Positions 1-10,188 are shown, numbered from the stretch's first letter. The stretch is DNA of 64,000 bases from Metallosphaera cuprina Ar-4 (GCF_000204925.1 NC_015435.1:672001-736000), one strand, 5' to 3'. The notes: a model not told the origin generated them from the sequence alone. A program made the numbers and translations.

Positions 1-52
1 CAAGCCTACCTTATTGCGTCTAACTACGTGTGAACTAATACAGAAAACTCCA

Positions 53-70
53 CAGATGAACGTTCATCTG
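53..70. repeat. 18-bp perfect palindrome in left-edge intergenic DNA
   Basis: CAGATGAACGTTCATCTG reads the same on both strands. It lies in the 257-bp region beyond the 3' end of the secreted-protein gene, where no gene is recognised. Several ACGTG words and a CCACGTGG palindrome (about 148-155) lie nearby. It could be an operator for a gene outside the left edge of the window; no regulator can be assigned. Confidence 0.55.
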
Positions 71-257
71 ACTGCGATGGAAAATTGAGTTGTAATGAAC
101 GTGGATTTCATCGTGGGATTTAATAACGCTATAAAAATCTAAGTTTCCACGTGGAGATCTCAAGAGATAAAACGTGAATAGAAGAACTCAGACGTTAAAC
201 TACGTGAAAAGTTATTAAGTAAAAATAATTTAGCTTATTAAAAACTAAAAGAAATAT

Positions 258-1892
258 CTACTTTCTTCTAATGAGGACTAGAATGACGATAACGGCTACG
301 ATCAATATAATAATGCCGTATATTACTAAATCGGAATTTAATGGCGTTCCTTGTTGTGAGTTATTAGAGGAAACCGATTGTGGGCCGGTTGAGTTAGTGG
401 AGCTAGTTGGTGTAACTCCGTAAACTATATAATATACGTTTGATGGATCGTCATATATAAATATCTTATTTTGAATAATGAAATAATTTGTGGAATTGAG
501 CGGTTCAATTGTACCGTTAACTTGCTTATAGACGACAAAGGATTGATTATACAAAGGAGAGACGTTAAAAACTACGTTCTGGCTACCGTTTATTAACACC
601 TTTTGAGCAACATGAGCTCTATTGTCTATCGTTACGTTAGTTATTGTAATTGCCTCAGGTTCAGCTAAACTGACGTTGTATATGTTGCCGTCTTTTGTTA
701 TTAGGACAAATCTATACGTTCCGTTGATTGAAACTTCCACCAAGTATGCTTTATTATGATAGTTATGTTCGTTCGCAAAGACAACATGGCTAACATTAAC
801 GAACGCTGTAGACTCAATGGAATCGTTATCGGTAATAGTTATTATTACAGGTAGATCTTTTACCTTTATGTTTGCCTTTATAGAAGAACTTGGTATAGAG
901 GTCTTCCCTAAAACCCACTTTATTTCTCCAGCCATAAGGTTCGAAGAAGAGTTATTGAATAAGAACTCCCTAGATCCAGATTTTGATATGAACGTGACGT
1001 GGATATAACCTATAGAAGTCCCATTCACTCCAAAGAACTCTATTGTGGTAAACTGGTAGTTTGAGTTTCCTTCAACGCTAAATCTATCAAATCCTAGACT
1101 CATCATTTCTAAACCCTCTCCCTTCCAAACTAAGGCAGGCACAAGAGAACCGTTCAAGTAGGCTAACGTTGTATTGTAATTAGCTGAAGAGGTTATCATG
1201 TTGTTACTTATTGCGAACTCCTCATGCTCAGGAACGTATCTTCTGGGAAAGTTTTGCTGGACTTCAATTTTCTCGCTAGAATGCGAAATCAGCGAGGGGT
1301 AGATCTTAACGAGCTTCAAGCTATCTGAGAATGTCTGCTCTCCAACCTTTAAGGGGAAGGTAACGTTGGTCAGAGACGATCCGTTGATAAATACTAAGGT
1401 GATTGATCCGGTGCCGTTAACGTAGACGTTAGTTTTGATAGTCTGATTGTTCATGAGAAGGCCGGCCCACGCAAGCTCCTCAATGCTAGAGGAATTAACA
1501 ACTAGTCTAATTAGTTGAGGTATTTGTGAAACAACAGTGAGTGAACCGTTCTGATTTAGATCGAGCTTAATTGTTCCGTTATATGTTAATAACTCGTTTG
1601 AGGGAACAACTTGATATAAATAAATATCCGAAGCGACGTCAGTGGCATGCCCTAAATAACTTGAGGTGTAAGTGGAGTTGCTAATGTAATAATAGACGGA
1701 AGCGTCGACTAAGTCATTGTGGAACCTGTGAAGTTGATTGCTATAAAATACGCTAACATATCTCTCGTAAGAGATGGTTAACTGGCTTTGTGCTGAGAAA
1801 GCTGAGGATAAAGGTATGAAACATGACAAAAAAGCCAACGCGATTATGATCAAAGCTGCCCTTTTATATGAAGGAATGTTATTCCCTTTCAT
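258..1892 (-). CDS. secreted, C-terminally membrane-anchored protein of unknown function
   Basis: The 544-residue protein has an N-terminal signal peptide (basic start, then a hydrophobic stretch at about residues 12-32). A long, beta-rich ectodomain follows with very many N-x-S/T sequons, then a Ser/Asn/Gln-rich linker at about 495-520. It ends in one transmembrane helix and the basic tail RRK. This layout is typical of glycosylated cell-surface proteins of Sulfolobales, which face the acidic exterior. No catalytic motif was recognised. A TATA-like CTTTAAATA at about 1915-1924 is 27 nt before the ATG, so the mRNA is probably leaderless. It could be an S-layer-associated or solute-binding protein, but nothing decides between these. 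Confidence 0.75.
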   Translation of the reverse strand: MKGNNIPSYKRAALIIIALAFLSCFIPLSSAFSAQSQLTISYERYVSVFYSNQLHRFHNDLVDASVYYYISNSTYTSSYLGHATDVASDIYLYQVVPSNELLTYNGTIKLDLNQNGSLTVVSQIPQLIRLVVNSSSIEELAWAGLLMNNQTIKTNVYVNGTGSITLVFINGSSLTNVTFPLKVGEQTFSDSLKLVKIYPSLISHSSEKIEVQQNFPRRYVPEHEEFAISNNMITSSANYNTTLAYLNGSLVPALVWKGEGLEMMSLGFDRFSVEGNSNYQFTTIEFFGVNGTSIGYIHVTFISKSGSREFLFNNSSSNLMAGEIKWVLGKTSIPSSSIKANIKVKDLPVIITITDNDSIESTAFVNVSHVVFANEHNYHNKAYLVEVSINGTYRFVLITKDGNIYNVSLAEPEAITITNVTIDNRAHVAQKVLINGSQNVVFNVSPLYNQSFVVYKQVNGTIEPLNSTNYFIIQNKIFIYDDPSNVYYIVYGVTPTSSTNSTGPQSVSSNNSQQGTPLNSDLVIYGIIILIVAVIVILVLIRRK

Positions 1893-1952
1893 TTGGGCTC
1901 AAGATCGTCTTAATCTATTTAAAGATTACCCTTCTCTTTAGATGTAAAAGCA

Positions 1953-3266
1953 CTACTTCTGAATCCCGGGTTTAGTTAGTTTATTGAGGTCTAAGATTTG
2001 ATCTATAGAACTATCGTTAAACCCTAGTTCCTTCAACGCTTCTCTTATTGACATCCCTTTAGCAAGCATCTTTCCTATTTTTGAGGCCTTATCATATCCT
2101 ACTATAGGGGATATGGCTGTTATAAGTGCTGGACTGCTCTCTGCGTATATCCTCATCCTCTCCTCGTTCGGTACAACTCCTTTAACTACTAATCTAGCGA
2201 ACTTACTTAGTCCCTCAGAGAGCAAATCACATTGAACGGCTACGTTATTTCCGATAAGGGGAACGCCCATGGCCAATTCAAACTCCCCTAGGTTGGAGGC
2301 GAACTGATTAGCTTGATCTAAGCCCACAACTTGGGCTGATATCAACATAGAGGCCTCAGCACTCACTGGGTTGGTTTTACCTGGCATTATGCTACTACCG
2401 GCTATCTCCTCCTGGGTTGGGAGATCTATCTCTCCAATTGCTGTGAACGGTCCAGAGAACATAAGTCTGAAATCTTGAGAGACCCTGTATAACTCCACTG
2501 CAATAGTTCTCATGACCCCGCTCAGAGTAAGCAAATCGGTGAGGAATCTCATGGCCCTGAAGGGATAAGCTAGTGTGAAGTTGTCTCCAGTGACCTCATT
2601 TATAACGCGTATTACGTTCTCTCTGAACATGGGATGAGAGTTCATTCCAGTTCCTACAGCAGTACCACCAATCGGTAACTCTCTAACGTAGCTAAGAACT
2701 GAATTGAGCAAGTAGATGTCGTGCTCAAACGCATCAGCGTATGCGAGCATCTCTTGTCCAAAAGTCACAGGTGTAGCGTCCCTAAGGTGAGTTCTGCCGG
2801 CCTTTATAACATGGTTGTATTTCTCTCCTATTTCCCTAAACGCTTGAACGATCTCTGTCAAGGCTGGGATCAGCCTATCCTTTACTTGCTTTACGGCTGC
2901 TATTCTTATTGCAGTTGAAACCGTGTCGTTAGATGACTGACCTAAGTTAACGTGATCGTTAGGATGAACTTTAACTCCTGAAATTTGCGAAGCCCTCTCA
3001 GCTATAACCTCGTTAACGTTCATGTTTAGACCAGTTCCTGAGCCAGTTTGGAAGACGTCAAGGATTATCTTATCGTCGTTCCTCCCTTCCATGAGCTCCA
3101 CAGACGCTTCCTCAATTGCCTTTCCAATCTTTTGGTCCAAAAGTCCTAGAGAAACGTTAGTTCTTGCACAAGAGTATTTTATAACTCCCATTGCAAAAAT
3201 TAGCGATCTATGAAATTTTGTTCCCGTATTCATAAAAAGTTTAGGTGCAGTTTCAGTGTATTTCAT
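1953..3266 (-). CDS. fumC: fumarate hydratase, class II
   Basis: This enzyme interconverts fumarate and L-malate in the citric acid cycle, and in Sulfolobales also in the succinyl-CoA-forming half of the 3HP/4HB cycle. The 437-residue protein carries the fumarase/aspartase signature [12 protein letters not shown] at residues 290-301, as well as the family segments [30 protein letters not shown] and [11 protein letters not shown]. Length and start (MKYTETAPK) match remembered Sulfolobus class II fumarases. A TATA-like element at about 3284-3294 sits roughly 23 nt before the ATG. The gene appears to be monocistronic. Paralogous lyases such as aspartase are possible but less likely in this lineage. 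Confidence 0.93.
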   Translation of the reverse strand: MKYTETAPKLFMNTGTKFHRSLIFAMGVIKYSCARTNVSLGLLDQKIGKAIEEASVELMEGRNDDKIILDVFQTGSGTGLNMNVNEVIAERASQISGVKVHPNDHVNLGQSSNDTVSTAIRIAAVKQVKDRLIPALTEIVQAFREIGEKYNHVIKAGRTHLRDATPVTFGQEMLAYADAFEHDIYLLNSVLSYVRELPIGGTAVGTGMNSHPMFRENVIRVINEVTGDNFTLAYPFRAMRFLTDLLTLSGVMRTIAVELYRVSQDFRLMFSGPFTAIGEIDLPTQEEIAGSSIMPGKTNPVSAEASMLISAQVVGLDQANQFASNLGEFELAMGVPLIGNNVAVQCDLLSEGLSKFARLVVKGVVPNEERMRIYAESSPALITAISPIVGYDKASKIGKMLAKGMSIREALKELGFNDSSIDQILDLNKLTKPGIQK

Positions 3267-3338
3267 GAAATAAGAGGAGAAATCTAAAATATAGGCTTTC
3301 CTGAGCGTATTAAGATGGATTTAATTGAAATACTCTTA

Positions 3339-4205
3339 TTAGACCAGTGTGTTCCAATGATCTAAGATAGTTTTTAGCTTCCAGACCACTTTAGGGACTT
3401 CGGTGCTATTGAAGTGTTCCCAGCCATCGAGCTCTGATTCTTCGGAAGTATACACTTTACTCCACTTAACTCCCTGTATGTAGTACGCGTAAATTGGTCT
3501 AACCTTGTTAACTAGTTCAATAAACGAACTTATATCATCCACCTTTACCATATAGCTACCCTTGTCACTCTCTTCCACTAAGGGTACACCTTCGTATGAG
3601 TCCATGCCGTCAATTTTACCCTCAGTTAGGGAGACGTGAATCGTAAACCCGTTGTCGTACTCTATCAAGAAGGCAAGAGGATTAAGGTTAATCACTTTGT
3701 TATAAACCTGAATCAAGTCCTTTTCCTCTAATTTGGTTGTAAAGGTTTCAACTCTGCTAGGTCTTGGATAAAGCCTCATTGAAGCCTCAGTGAAACCGCC
3801 CAACAATCCTTTAGATCCTATCAGACCCTTCCATTTTAATACTCCTGAATTAGTTACTATCCTAGTCCATTGTGTGAAGGAGTATGGAGTACCGTAGGCT
3901 GTTGAAATAGGATAAGCTTCATTAGTGGCAAGTAAACCTCCCACAGTTCCATCATAAAGCGAAGGAAAGAGTAAGTCCATGCTCATAGCTTCCTCCCTTA
4001 TTTTGGATATTGGGCAACCGGCCTGTGCGATTACCTCAGAGTCCCTAATAGTGAAGTCAGACATTCTAGCAGTAGAAATTATTAGGTCAGCCACTTTTTT
4101 AGAGTGGTTACCAGTCCCTATTATTGCGACCTTCTTTCCGTTTTTACTTGCAATCCTTAAGGTCTCAAGCATTTCACGTTCGTCAATAACCTTGCCAATC
4201 TCCAT
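3339..4205 (-). CDS. FAD-binding (PCMH-fold) oxidase subunit, GlcE-like
   Basis: The 288-residue protein resembles the FAD-binding half of glycolate/D-lactate oxidases. The segment KKVAIIGTGNHSK (about 24-36) matches the first nucleotide-binding loop, and GTVGGLLATNEAYP (about 86-99) matches the second FAD-contact loop of the PCMH fold. It is much shorter than full GlcD and lacks a complete C-terminal cap, as in GlcE subunits. LutB/LutA-like iron-sulfur genes lie about 3 kb away on the same strand, so a membrane-linked 2-hydroxy-acid oxidation system is plausible, though aconitase and an opposite-strand gene intervene. TTATAAAG about 28 nt before the ATG indicates a leaderless transcript. Substrate is unknown. 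Confidence 0.65.
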   Translation of the reverse strand: MEIGKVIDEREMLETLRIASKNGKKVAIIGTGNHSKKVADLIISTARMSDFTIRDSEVIAQAGCPISKIREEAMSMDLLFPSLYDGTVGGLLATNEAYPISTAYGTPYSFTQWTRIVTNSGVLKWKGLIGSKGLLGGFTEASMRLYPRPSRVETFTTKLEEKDLIQVYNKVINLNPLAFLIEYDNGFTIHVSLTEGKIDGMDSYEGVPLVEESDKGSYMVKVDDISSFIELVNKVRPIYAYYIQGVKWSKVYTSEESELDGWEHFNSTEVPKVVWKLKTILDHWNTLV

Positions 4206-4475
4206 GTTATTACGTTTGTCATAGAATCCTTTATAAGGATCAAGCCCCTTTCAGAAATTTTGTAAAAAAGAATCGTTATCTATGCAAAAGTTTAGTTTGC
4301 GATCTCGGTTCAGTTCTAGAACATTGAATCAAGAAATTGTTACCATGCTTAGAATTCTATAACAAAAATTTTAATAGAACTTTTTCACCAAAAAATTATA
4401 TATCGCCTGCTGTCTCCGTTGAGAGTATATAGAAAATATTATAAACCTCAAGTAAGTAATGGATATGGATAAAAA

Positions 4476-4631
4476 ATGGCAGTAGAGGATATAGTTAAAG
4501 TGAGCAGAAATTATCAAGTTACAATACCTGCTAGGATAAGGCAGAAATTTCAAATAAAGGAAGGAGACCTAGTCAGGGTAGTGTTTGACGAGAACGATAA
4601 TTCCGTTAAGATAATGCCGATGAAACAATAA
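4476..4631 (+). CDS. Sso7c4-like AbrB/SpoVT-fold DNA-binding protein (51 aa)
   Basis: The protein begins MAVEDIVKVSRNYQVTIPAR and continues IRQKFQIKEGDLVRVVFDE. This is the swapped-hairpin AbrB/SpoVT/MazE fold, including the hallmark YQVTIPARIR and the following KEGD turn. The gene is short enough to be missed by routine ORF calling. It closely resembles the Sulfolobus chromatin protein Sso7c4, a dimeric DNA-binding and DNA-bending protein, rather than an antitoxin; no toxin gene is adjacent. A TATA-like TTATAAAC at 4439-4446 lies about 33 nt upstream of the ATG. T-rich DNA follows the stop. Function as a nucleoid protein or global regulator is inferred from the family. Confidence 0.88.
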   Translation: MAVEDIVKVSRNYQVTIPARIRQKFQIKEGDLVRVVFDENDNSVKIMPMKQ

Positions 4632-4668
4632 ATTAAATTTTTCTTGAGTTCTTTTTCTTTATTTTAAT
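4632..4668 (+). terminator. T-rich terminator-like region downstream of the Sso7c4-like gene
   Basis: Several T runs (TTTTT, TTTTT, TTTATTTT) follow the stop codon directly and fill the gap to the convergent aconitase gene. Archaeal termination commonly uses such oligo-T stretches without a hairpin. Confidence 0.55.
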
Positions 4669-7191
4669 TTATAAAAATTTATTAAATACATAATTTAATA
4701 TGTTACCATGTTTAATATACTCTACTTCTCTACCTATATCAATTCTAGCCAATCCTTTGATAGTTCTAGTTTTCTCTCCAGTTATCGTTATGGTAACTGT
4801 TGTACGAGGTTTAATCTCATCTAACTCAATGCTAACTAATTCGTTTCCATTAAGGTCTATATCCTTCCAGTTTGCTTCTATTGGGATCACTCCCATAGCC
4901 ACTAAGTTGCTTCTATGGATTCTCTCAAAGCTTTCGGCTATCACTGCGCGGACACCTAGCAGGTACGTGACCTTAGCTGCCCAATCTCTAGAGCTACCGG
5001 ATCCGTACTGCTTTCCTGCAAATATAACTACTGGTACACCTTCATTTTTGTACCTCATCGCCACATTATATATCGTATCAACAGTTTTATCCGGATAGTG
5101 TACCGTGTATCCTCCCTCTCGATCTATCATAAGGTTCTTAACCTTGGGATTTGCGAAACCTCCCCTTAACATAATCTCATGATTGCCTCTTCTAGCCCCA
5201 TAAGTGTTGAACTCCTTTACACCCTTACTCTCAAGGTATCTGCCTGCGTCAGAGTCTTTGGCTATAGGCCCCGCTGGAGAGATGTGATCAGTGGTCACCT
5301 TATCCCCTAAAACTAGTAGAATCCTTGCGTTCCTTATCGGTTTAAATTCATAAACTTCTCTGAACCAGGGAGGTTCAACTATATACGTCGACTTCTCATC
5401 CCATGAGTAGGTTAAACCTCCTTCTATCTTGAGGCTCTCCCAATTGCCATCCCCAGTAAATATCTTATCCTTCTTCTCCTTGTAATATTCAGGGTTTAAA
5501 GCTAAGTTCATATACGTGGAGATCTCTTTCGTCGTGGGCCAGACGTCTCTCAAATAGACCGGATTACCGTTAGGATCCAGTGCTAGAGGTTCTCTCTCAA
5601 AATCAATGTTAATCCGACCTGCTAGCGCATATGCTACAACTAATATTGGAGAGGCTAGATAAGTACCTTTCAATAAAGGATTAATTCTCCCTTCGAAGTT
5701 CCTGTTTCCACTTATCACCGCATATCCCTCTATACCTTGTTTTAGATCGTTCTCTATTTCATTTGGTAACGGTCCCGCGTTTCCTATACACGTAGTGCAT
5801 CCGAAACCTACTACGTGGAACCCAAGAGCCTCAAGGTAGGGAGTCAACCCTGCTTCATTTAGGTATTTTACCACAATTGGCGATCCAGGCGCCATGCTGG
5901 TCTTCACGTAGTTCATAGATCTAAGTCCTCTCGCCACCGCCTTCCTTGCTAGAATGCCAGCTCCTAACATCACAGTAGGATTAGAGGTGTTAGTACAACT
6001 CGTAATTGAGGCTATTACAACGCTTCCGTCGCTTACTCTTTTCCCTTTCCTGTTGCCTACTTTGATCTCAGGCATCTTTTTTAAGGGGACTAGTTCGTCT
6101 GGATTCCTGGGACCGGCTAAAGAAGGCTCTACGTCACTCAAGTTAATTTCTATAACATCGCTATATTTTGGTTCGACTGAATAAAATAATCCCTGAGCCT
6201 TAGTATATTCTTCAACGATCTTTTCATCCCTGCCTGTTCCCTTGAGGTAAGATAAAGTGTTCTCATCTATTGGGAAGTAACCCACGGTTGCCCCATATTC
6301 AGGGGACATATTTCCTATTGTGGCTCTATCTGGAACCGAAAGATTAGACAAGGCGGGCCCGAAAAACTCAACGAACTTCCCGACCACGCCCTTTCTCCTC
6401 AATTTCTCAGTAATGTAAAGGACGACATCAGTTGGCGTTACGCCCTCTCTAACCTCACCGATCAGTTTAACTCCTATGACTTCTGGAACGGACATAAAAT
6501 AAGGTTCACCTAACATAACTGCCTCGGCCTCTAGTCCGCCAACTCCCCAAGCTAGAACACCTATTCCGTCAGCCATAGTTGTATGGGAGTCAGTCCCTAT
6601 AACTATCTCGGGAAACGCTGTAATTTTCCCTTCGTGTTCTCTTACATCGATCACTTTGCTTAGAAATTCTAAGTTAACTTGGTGTATTATCCCGTTTCCT
6701 GGAGGGACTATCCTTAGGTTTGAGAACTCTCCTTGAGCCCACTTAAGGAATTGGTACCTTTCTTTATTTCTTTCGAACTCTAGTCTCATGTTCATCTGCA
6801 ACGAATATTCTGTTCCAAAGTAATCCACTTGAACCGAATGATCTATTATCAAATCTGAGGGAATTTTAGGGTTGACTCTAGAAGGGTCCTTTCCTCTTCT
6901 CTCGAGCTCGGATCTCATAGCTGCCAAGTCCACGAGTAGTGGAACTCCTGTGTAGTCCTGCATTATAACTCTAGTTGGGATAAACGCGAAATCCTTGCCT
7001 GTTTTCCATCCGGCAATAGTTTCGAGATCCTCTTCAGTTATCCTTTCTCCATCTATGTTCCTTAGAACATTTTCAATTAAGATCTTTATAGAATAAGGAT
7101 ATTTTTCTATTTCAAATCCTATTTCCTGGAGTTGAGAAAGAGGATAGTAGTAAACCTCTCCTAGCCTGGATTTTTCAACTTTCATACGCAT
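4669..7191 (-). CDS. acnA: aconitate hydratase, AcnA/IRP type
   Basis: The enzyme isomerises citrate to isocitrate with a [4Fe-4S] cluster. The 840-residue protein has the three cluster ligands in the expected motifs: Cys399 in SCTNTSNP, and Cys465 and Cys468 in GCTTCIGNAG. It also carries the N-terminal QDYTGVPLLVDLAAMR and GTDSHTTMADGIGVLAWGVGG segments and a C-terminal swivel domain with YGSGSSRDWAAK. Length fits the A-type family. Translation may begin at the in-frame ATG at 7185 (MKVEKSRLGEV), which lies about 26 nt after a CTTATTG element; 7191 is the longest form. It is convergent with the Sso7c4-like gene. Fumarase is also nearby, so citric-acid-cycle genes are loosely clustered here. 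Confidence 0.95.
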   Translation of the reverse strand: MRMKVEKSRLGEVYYYPLSQLQEIGFEIEKYPYSIKILIENVLRNIDGERITEEDLETIAGWKTGKDFAFIPTRVIMQDYTGVPLLVDLAAMRSELERRGKDPSRVNPKIPSDLIIDHSVQVDYFGTEYSLQMNMRLEFERNKERYQFLKWAQGEFSNLRIVPPGNGIIHQVNLEFLSKVIDVREHEGKITAFPEIVIGTDSHTTMADGIGVLAWGVGGLEAEAVMLGEPYFMSVPEVIGVKLIGEVREGVTPTDVVLYITEKLRRKGVVGKFVEFFGPALSNLSVPDRATIGNMSPEYGATVGYFPIDENTLSYLKGTGRDEKIVEEYTKAQGLFYSVEPKYSDVIEINLSDVEPSLAGPRNPDELVPLKKMPEIKVGNRKGKRVSDGSVVIASITSCTNTSNPTVMLGAGILARKAVARGLRSMNYVKTSMAPGSPIVVKYLNEAGLTPYLEALGFHVVGFGCTTCIGNAGPLPNEIENDLKQGIEGYAVISGNRNFEGRINPLLKGTYLASPILVVAYALAGRINIDFEREPLALDPNGNPVYLRDVWPTTKEISTYMNLALNPEYYKEKKDKIFTGDGNWESLKIEGGLTYSWDEKSTYIVEPPWFREVYEFKPIRNARILLVLGDKVTTDHISPAGPIAKDSDAGRYLESKGVKEFNTYGARRGNHEIMLRGGFANPKVKNLMIDREGGYTVHYPDKTVDTIYNVAMRYKNEGVPVVIFAGKQYGSGSSRDWAAKVTYLLGVRAVIAESFERIHRSNLVAMGVIPIEANWKDIDLNGNELVSIELDEIKPRTTVTITITGEKTRTIKGLARIDIGREVEYIKHGNILNYVFNKFL

Positions 7192-7244
7192 TCATTAATA
7201 CACAGACAATAAGAGGTTTTCTTAGAAACAAAAAGCAATAGTGG

Positions 7245-8390
7245 TTAAAGCACCTCTTTACCCTGCATCCAAGCTCTACTTTTAATCCTCTCCAACACTT
7301 TAGGGATGTTTATCTTCATTGGACAAACTTCTTTGCACCCTCCTGAGTGAGTACATAGGAGTGAATGATTTGCGTTTCCGTACACGATATAAGACCACAT
7401 GGCTCCCATAGGACCGGAGTACGGTGGGGTACCCCATTTTCCATCTAAAACCCTGTACACAGGGCAGTGGAGGTGACATCTTCCACATCTTATGCAAAGC
7501 AGAGCCTCACTGAGCTCTGAGTCCTTTGACGCCTTTACCCTACCGTTATCTAAGAGGATCAAGTGAAACTCCTTGGGACCGTGAGCGGGACTAACTCTCT
7601 TCATCTCTATATCGCCGGTAGAGCTGGGTCCAGAAGTTAGGTTAACGTATGTAGGAGGGTAGAGTCCGGCATATGCGGCCTGAACCAATGCTTCCATCAT
7701 AGCATAGGGGAGAGTAGGAACTATCTTCTCGAACCCGGCTATAGCGATATGTACTGATGGGGAAACGGTCGTAAACCTTATGTTACCTTCATTTTCAACC
7801 AGGATAACTGAACCTGTATCAGCGGATATAGCGTTAGCTCCAGTAATTCCAACTTCCGCATTTATGAACTTATCCCTAAGGAACTCTCTGACTCTAGCCA
7901 CTATTTGCTCGTGAGTGGCGTCCTCAGACAATCCTCCTAGGGCCTCCCTAACTAACTCCTCAGCTCTCTCTTTTGACATGTGGACCGCCGGAGCTATAAT
8001 GTGTGAAGGAGGTTCATTTGCTAACTGTATAAGGAACTCCCCCAGGTCGGTCTCCCAAACGTCCTTGCCTAACCTTTTCAGGTGCTCTCTTAAGCCTATT
8101 TCATAAGCGACCATTGACTTTCCCATTATGATTCTCTTTCTCTCTCCTATGATCTTAGTAACAACCTCTCTAGCCTCATGACTATCGCTCACTACATGAG
8201 GGATTCCTCCAATCCTCTTTACAGATTCAACGGTCTCCTCAACGTATTTCTCAAGGTTGTTTATTACATCTAGCTTAGCCTTTCTTAGTTCTAAAGCTAG
8301 GTCTTTGATGTATGGGTGTCTCTCCAGGACGTTATATACTCTCGGTACGTTGTTCCTTATCGTCCTGTTTATAGCTATTTCCCACGTCAT
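7245..8390 (-). CDS. LutB-like LUD-domain iron-sulfur protein
   Basis: The 381-residue protein has an N-terminal LUD (lactate utilisation) domain followed by two [4Fe-4S] motifs. The first is [11 protein letters not shown] (Cys299, 302, 305, 309). The second is [11 protein letters not shown] (Cys346, 352, 356) with its downstream proline. This is the architecture of LutB/LldF, an electron-transfer component of L-lactate oxidation complexes. The start overlaps the stop of the LutA-like gene by 4 nt, so the two are translationally coupled. The third Lut subunit (LutC) is not seen in the window. A role in lactate, glycolate or another 2-hydroxy-acid oxidation is inferred from family and context. 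Confidence 0.82.
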   Translation of the reverse strand: MTWEIAINRTIRNNVPRVYNVLERHPYIKDLALELRKAKLDVINNLEKYVEETVESVKRIGGIPHVVSDSHEAREVVTKIIGERKRIIMGKSMVAYEIGLREHLKRLGKDVWETDLGEFLIQLANEPPSHIIAPAVHMSKERAEELVREALGGLSEDATHEQIVARVREFLRDKFINAEVGITGANAISADTGSVILVENEGNIRFTTVSPSVHIAIAGFEKIVPTLPYAMMEALVQAAYAGLYPPTYVNLTSGPSSTGDIEMKRVSPAHGPKEFHLILLDNGRVKASKDSELSEALLCIRCGRCHLHCPVYRVLDGKWGTPPYSGPMGAMWSYIVYGNANHSLLCTHSGGCKEVCPMKINIPKVLERIKSRAWMQGKEVL

Positions 8391-9253
8391 AGTATAACCT
8401 CAGCCAAATCCTTAATTTCTCCCTTAAAGTAAGGGGAAAGGGTAACGTAGCAGATAGGGCATAGTACCAATAACTTACTTGAAAGTGAGTTGAGATCGCT
8501 TGCTCTCCTCTTAGCTATCTCTTCGCTTAAGTCCCTATTTACTCCCGCTATGGGTCCTCCACAGCAACTTGAGGTCTCCTTTCCTGTTATAAGTAAGTCC
8601 TCCTTTAATTTGATCCCGGAATCACTAATTATTGACCTGTACCTCTCTCTCAAGTTCAAGAACCTAGAGTAGAGACATGAGTCGTGAATCGTGTACTCAT
8701 CCTCTACTTTTTTATTAGAGCTGACAACCTCCAAGTAATTCATAACATCAACGTCAAAACTTATGAATTCCTTGTATCTAGTTAGCGCGTTGTGCGTATG
8801 TGGATCTACAGTGATTACCCTTTTTACTCCATACTCCTTCAACTTATTATATACAGCTTTCGCGTGGTTCGCAAACTCCTCTAACAACCCTAGTTCTAGG
8901 AGTATAGCGCCGCTGTACGGCTCATCTTCGTATAGGTACCCCAAATCAATTCCTTTTCTCTTCAGCGCCGAAACTATGTTATTGAGTATATTATATGCCC
9001 TTTCTAGCTCAGTCTTGGAAGGTTTAATTAGTTTGGCTAAAGGTGATAAGCCCTTTAGTGATCCTGCAACAGATGAAAACTTAGTTAATCTGGGAACTAT
9101 AGGTTCTATTTGATACATACACGATGTGAAAATTATAGTTTCCCTCCTTTTAGGCAGATCCCTAGTCCAGCCCGTACACACGTTGCTATCAACGGGGAAA
9201 GGCATTCCATACTTCTTTAAGCTCTCAACAAGAAGGGATCTAACTCCTTCCAT
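8387..9253 (-). CDS. LutA/HdrB-like cysteine-rich (CCG-domain) protein
   Basis: The 288-residue protein contains one complete CCG domain in the C-terminal half: HDSC, then SSCCGG, then CPIC, with the family spacing. An incomplete first copy lies near residues 22-46 (CTGW...FTSC). Such domains bind a noncubane or conventional [4Fe-4S] cluster in LutA, GlpC, GlcF and HdrB. A 4-nt overlap with the LutB-like gene supports a complex. The degenerate first domain is also seen in some single-site HdrB relatives, so one redox centre is likely. It may pass electrons from a hydroxy-acid dehydrogenase to the quinone pool; the donor is not identified. Confidence 0.72.
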   Translation of the reverse strand: MEGVRSLLVESLKKYGMPFPVDSNVCTGWTRDLPKRRETIIFTSCMYQIEPIVPRLTKFSSVAGSLKGLSPLAKLIKPSKTELERAYNILNNIVSALKRKGIDLGYLYEDEPYSGAILLELGLLEEFANHAKAVYNKLKEYGVKRVITVDPHTHNALTRYKEFISFDVDVMNYLEVVSSNKKVEDEYTIHDSCLYSRFLNLRERYRSIISDSGIKLKEDLLITGKETSSCCGGPIAGVNRDLSEEIAKRRASDLNSLSSKLLVLCPICYVTLSPYFKGEIKDLAEVIL

Positions 9254-9282
9254 ACCCTAATGAGGTTTAACAATCTAAAAAA

Positions 9283-10188
9283 TCAAGCTTTAATTTTCTT
9301 TTCCTTCGATACTCTCATCTTAGTTACTTCTCTATAACTCATAATCATGCTTAACACTCCCAAAATGCCTACTGTTGATACCACAAGTAGGAACCCTACG
9401 TCTATGGCATTTAAATTGGGTATTACAAAGCCCGTTGAGATCCCCCAGTTATCTATGCTAGGGAACAGTAAGATAAAGAGCCCTACAGCAGAAAACGTGA
9501 TACCACCATAATAGAGCACCCTCCCTGCGGTTTTGGTACCAACATAGCGTATGTCATCCTCTGTAAGCTTCTTCACTTTCATTATGTTAGCGAATAAAGC
9601 TCCAAAGATTATCTGCATACTCATAGTTCCAAGACCAAACATTACTCCAGGTAATGGGGCGAAGAGTAAACTAGGCATCTCTGGAGCCAAAACGAAGGTT
9701 ATTATTGAGGCGTAAGCTCCGAAGCCGAAACCAGCTACTAAACCATGTACTATAGTCATTTTTATAGGAGGATCTCTGATCTCGTTTCTCTCAGCTCGCG
9801 GATCGTGATGTTCACTGTGAAGAAGTCTATCTATAGGTAGATGAACGTATCTACCTTTTAGAATGTAAGATCCGGCTATAGCCATCACTAAACCTACAAC
9901 GAAATAAACGGGACCGTCTAGGTTATATTCCTTGTAAATCGCAGCTAATCCTATAAAGCCCAAAGTAGTTAGTAAAGCCCTCTGAAGGGTAAAACCGAGT
10001 GAAAAAAGAAAACCTGCTTTCATTCCTCCTTTAGTACTGTATTTTCCAATCGCATAACTAAAGGTAATAGGCCATGTATGTTCATCAGGAGTGGCTCCGT
10101 GCATTAGGCCCAAAATGAATGAGATCCCCAGGATCTCAGCCACAGTTAGGTTTGAAGGTGGATTTAACACTAAGTTCAGTATATCCAT
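9283..10188 (-). CDS. NicO/NiCoT-like polytopic membrane permease
   Basis: The 301-residue integral membrane protein has about seven or eight hydrophobic helices. An early motif, GLMHGATPDEH, resembles the His-x4-Asp-His metal-binding signature of the nickel/cobalt permease superfamily (NiCoT, RcnA/NicO, UreH-like). A loop rich in His, Asp and Glu (LHSEHHDPRAERNEIRD) separates the two halves. Metal or sulfur-oxyanion transport are both conceivable; I favour divalent metal. TTTATATTA at about 10211-10219 is 26 nt before the ATG (leaderless). Two TAGGCCTA palindromes lie just upstream of it. The LutA-like gene begins 29 nt after the stop and may be co-transcribed. Confidence 0.55.
   Translation of the reverse strand: MDILNLVLNPPSNLTVAEILGISFILGLMHGATPDEHTWPITFSYAIGKYSTKGGMKAGFLFSLGFTLQRALLTTLGFIGLAAIYKEYNLDGPVYFVVGLVMAIAGSYILKGRYVHLPIDRLLHSEHHDPRAERNEIRDPPIKMTIVHGLVAGFGFGAYASIITFVLAPEMPSLLFAPLPGVMFGLGTMSMQIIFGALFANIMKVKKLTEDDIRYVGTKTAGRVLYYGGITFSAVGLFILLFPSIDNWGISTGFVIPNLNAIDVGFLLVVSTVGILGVLSMIMSYREVTKMRVSKEKKIKA

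Noticed and set aside
4371-4553. 60-aa minus-strand ORF
   Set aside because: Overlaps the Sso7c4-like gene on the opposite strand, and that gene has a recognisable fold and promoter.
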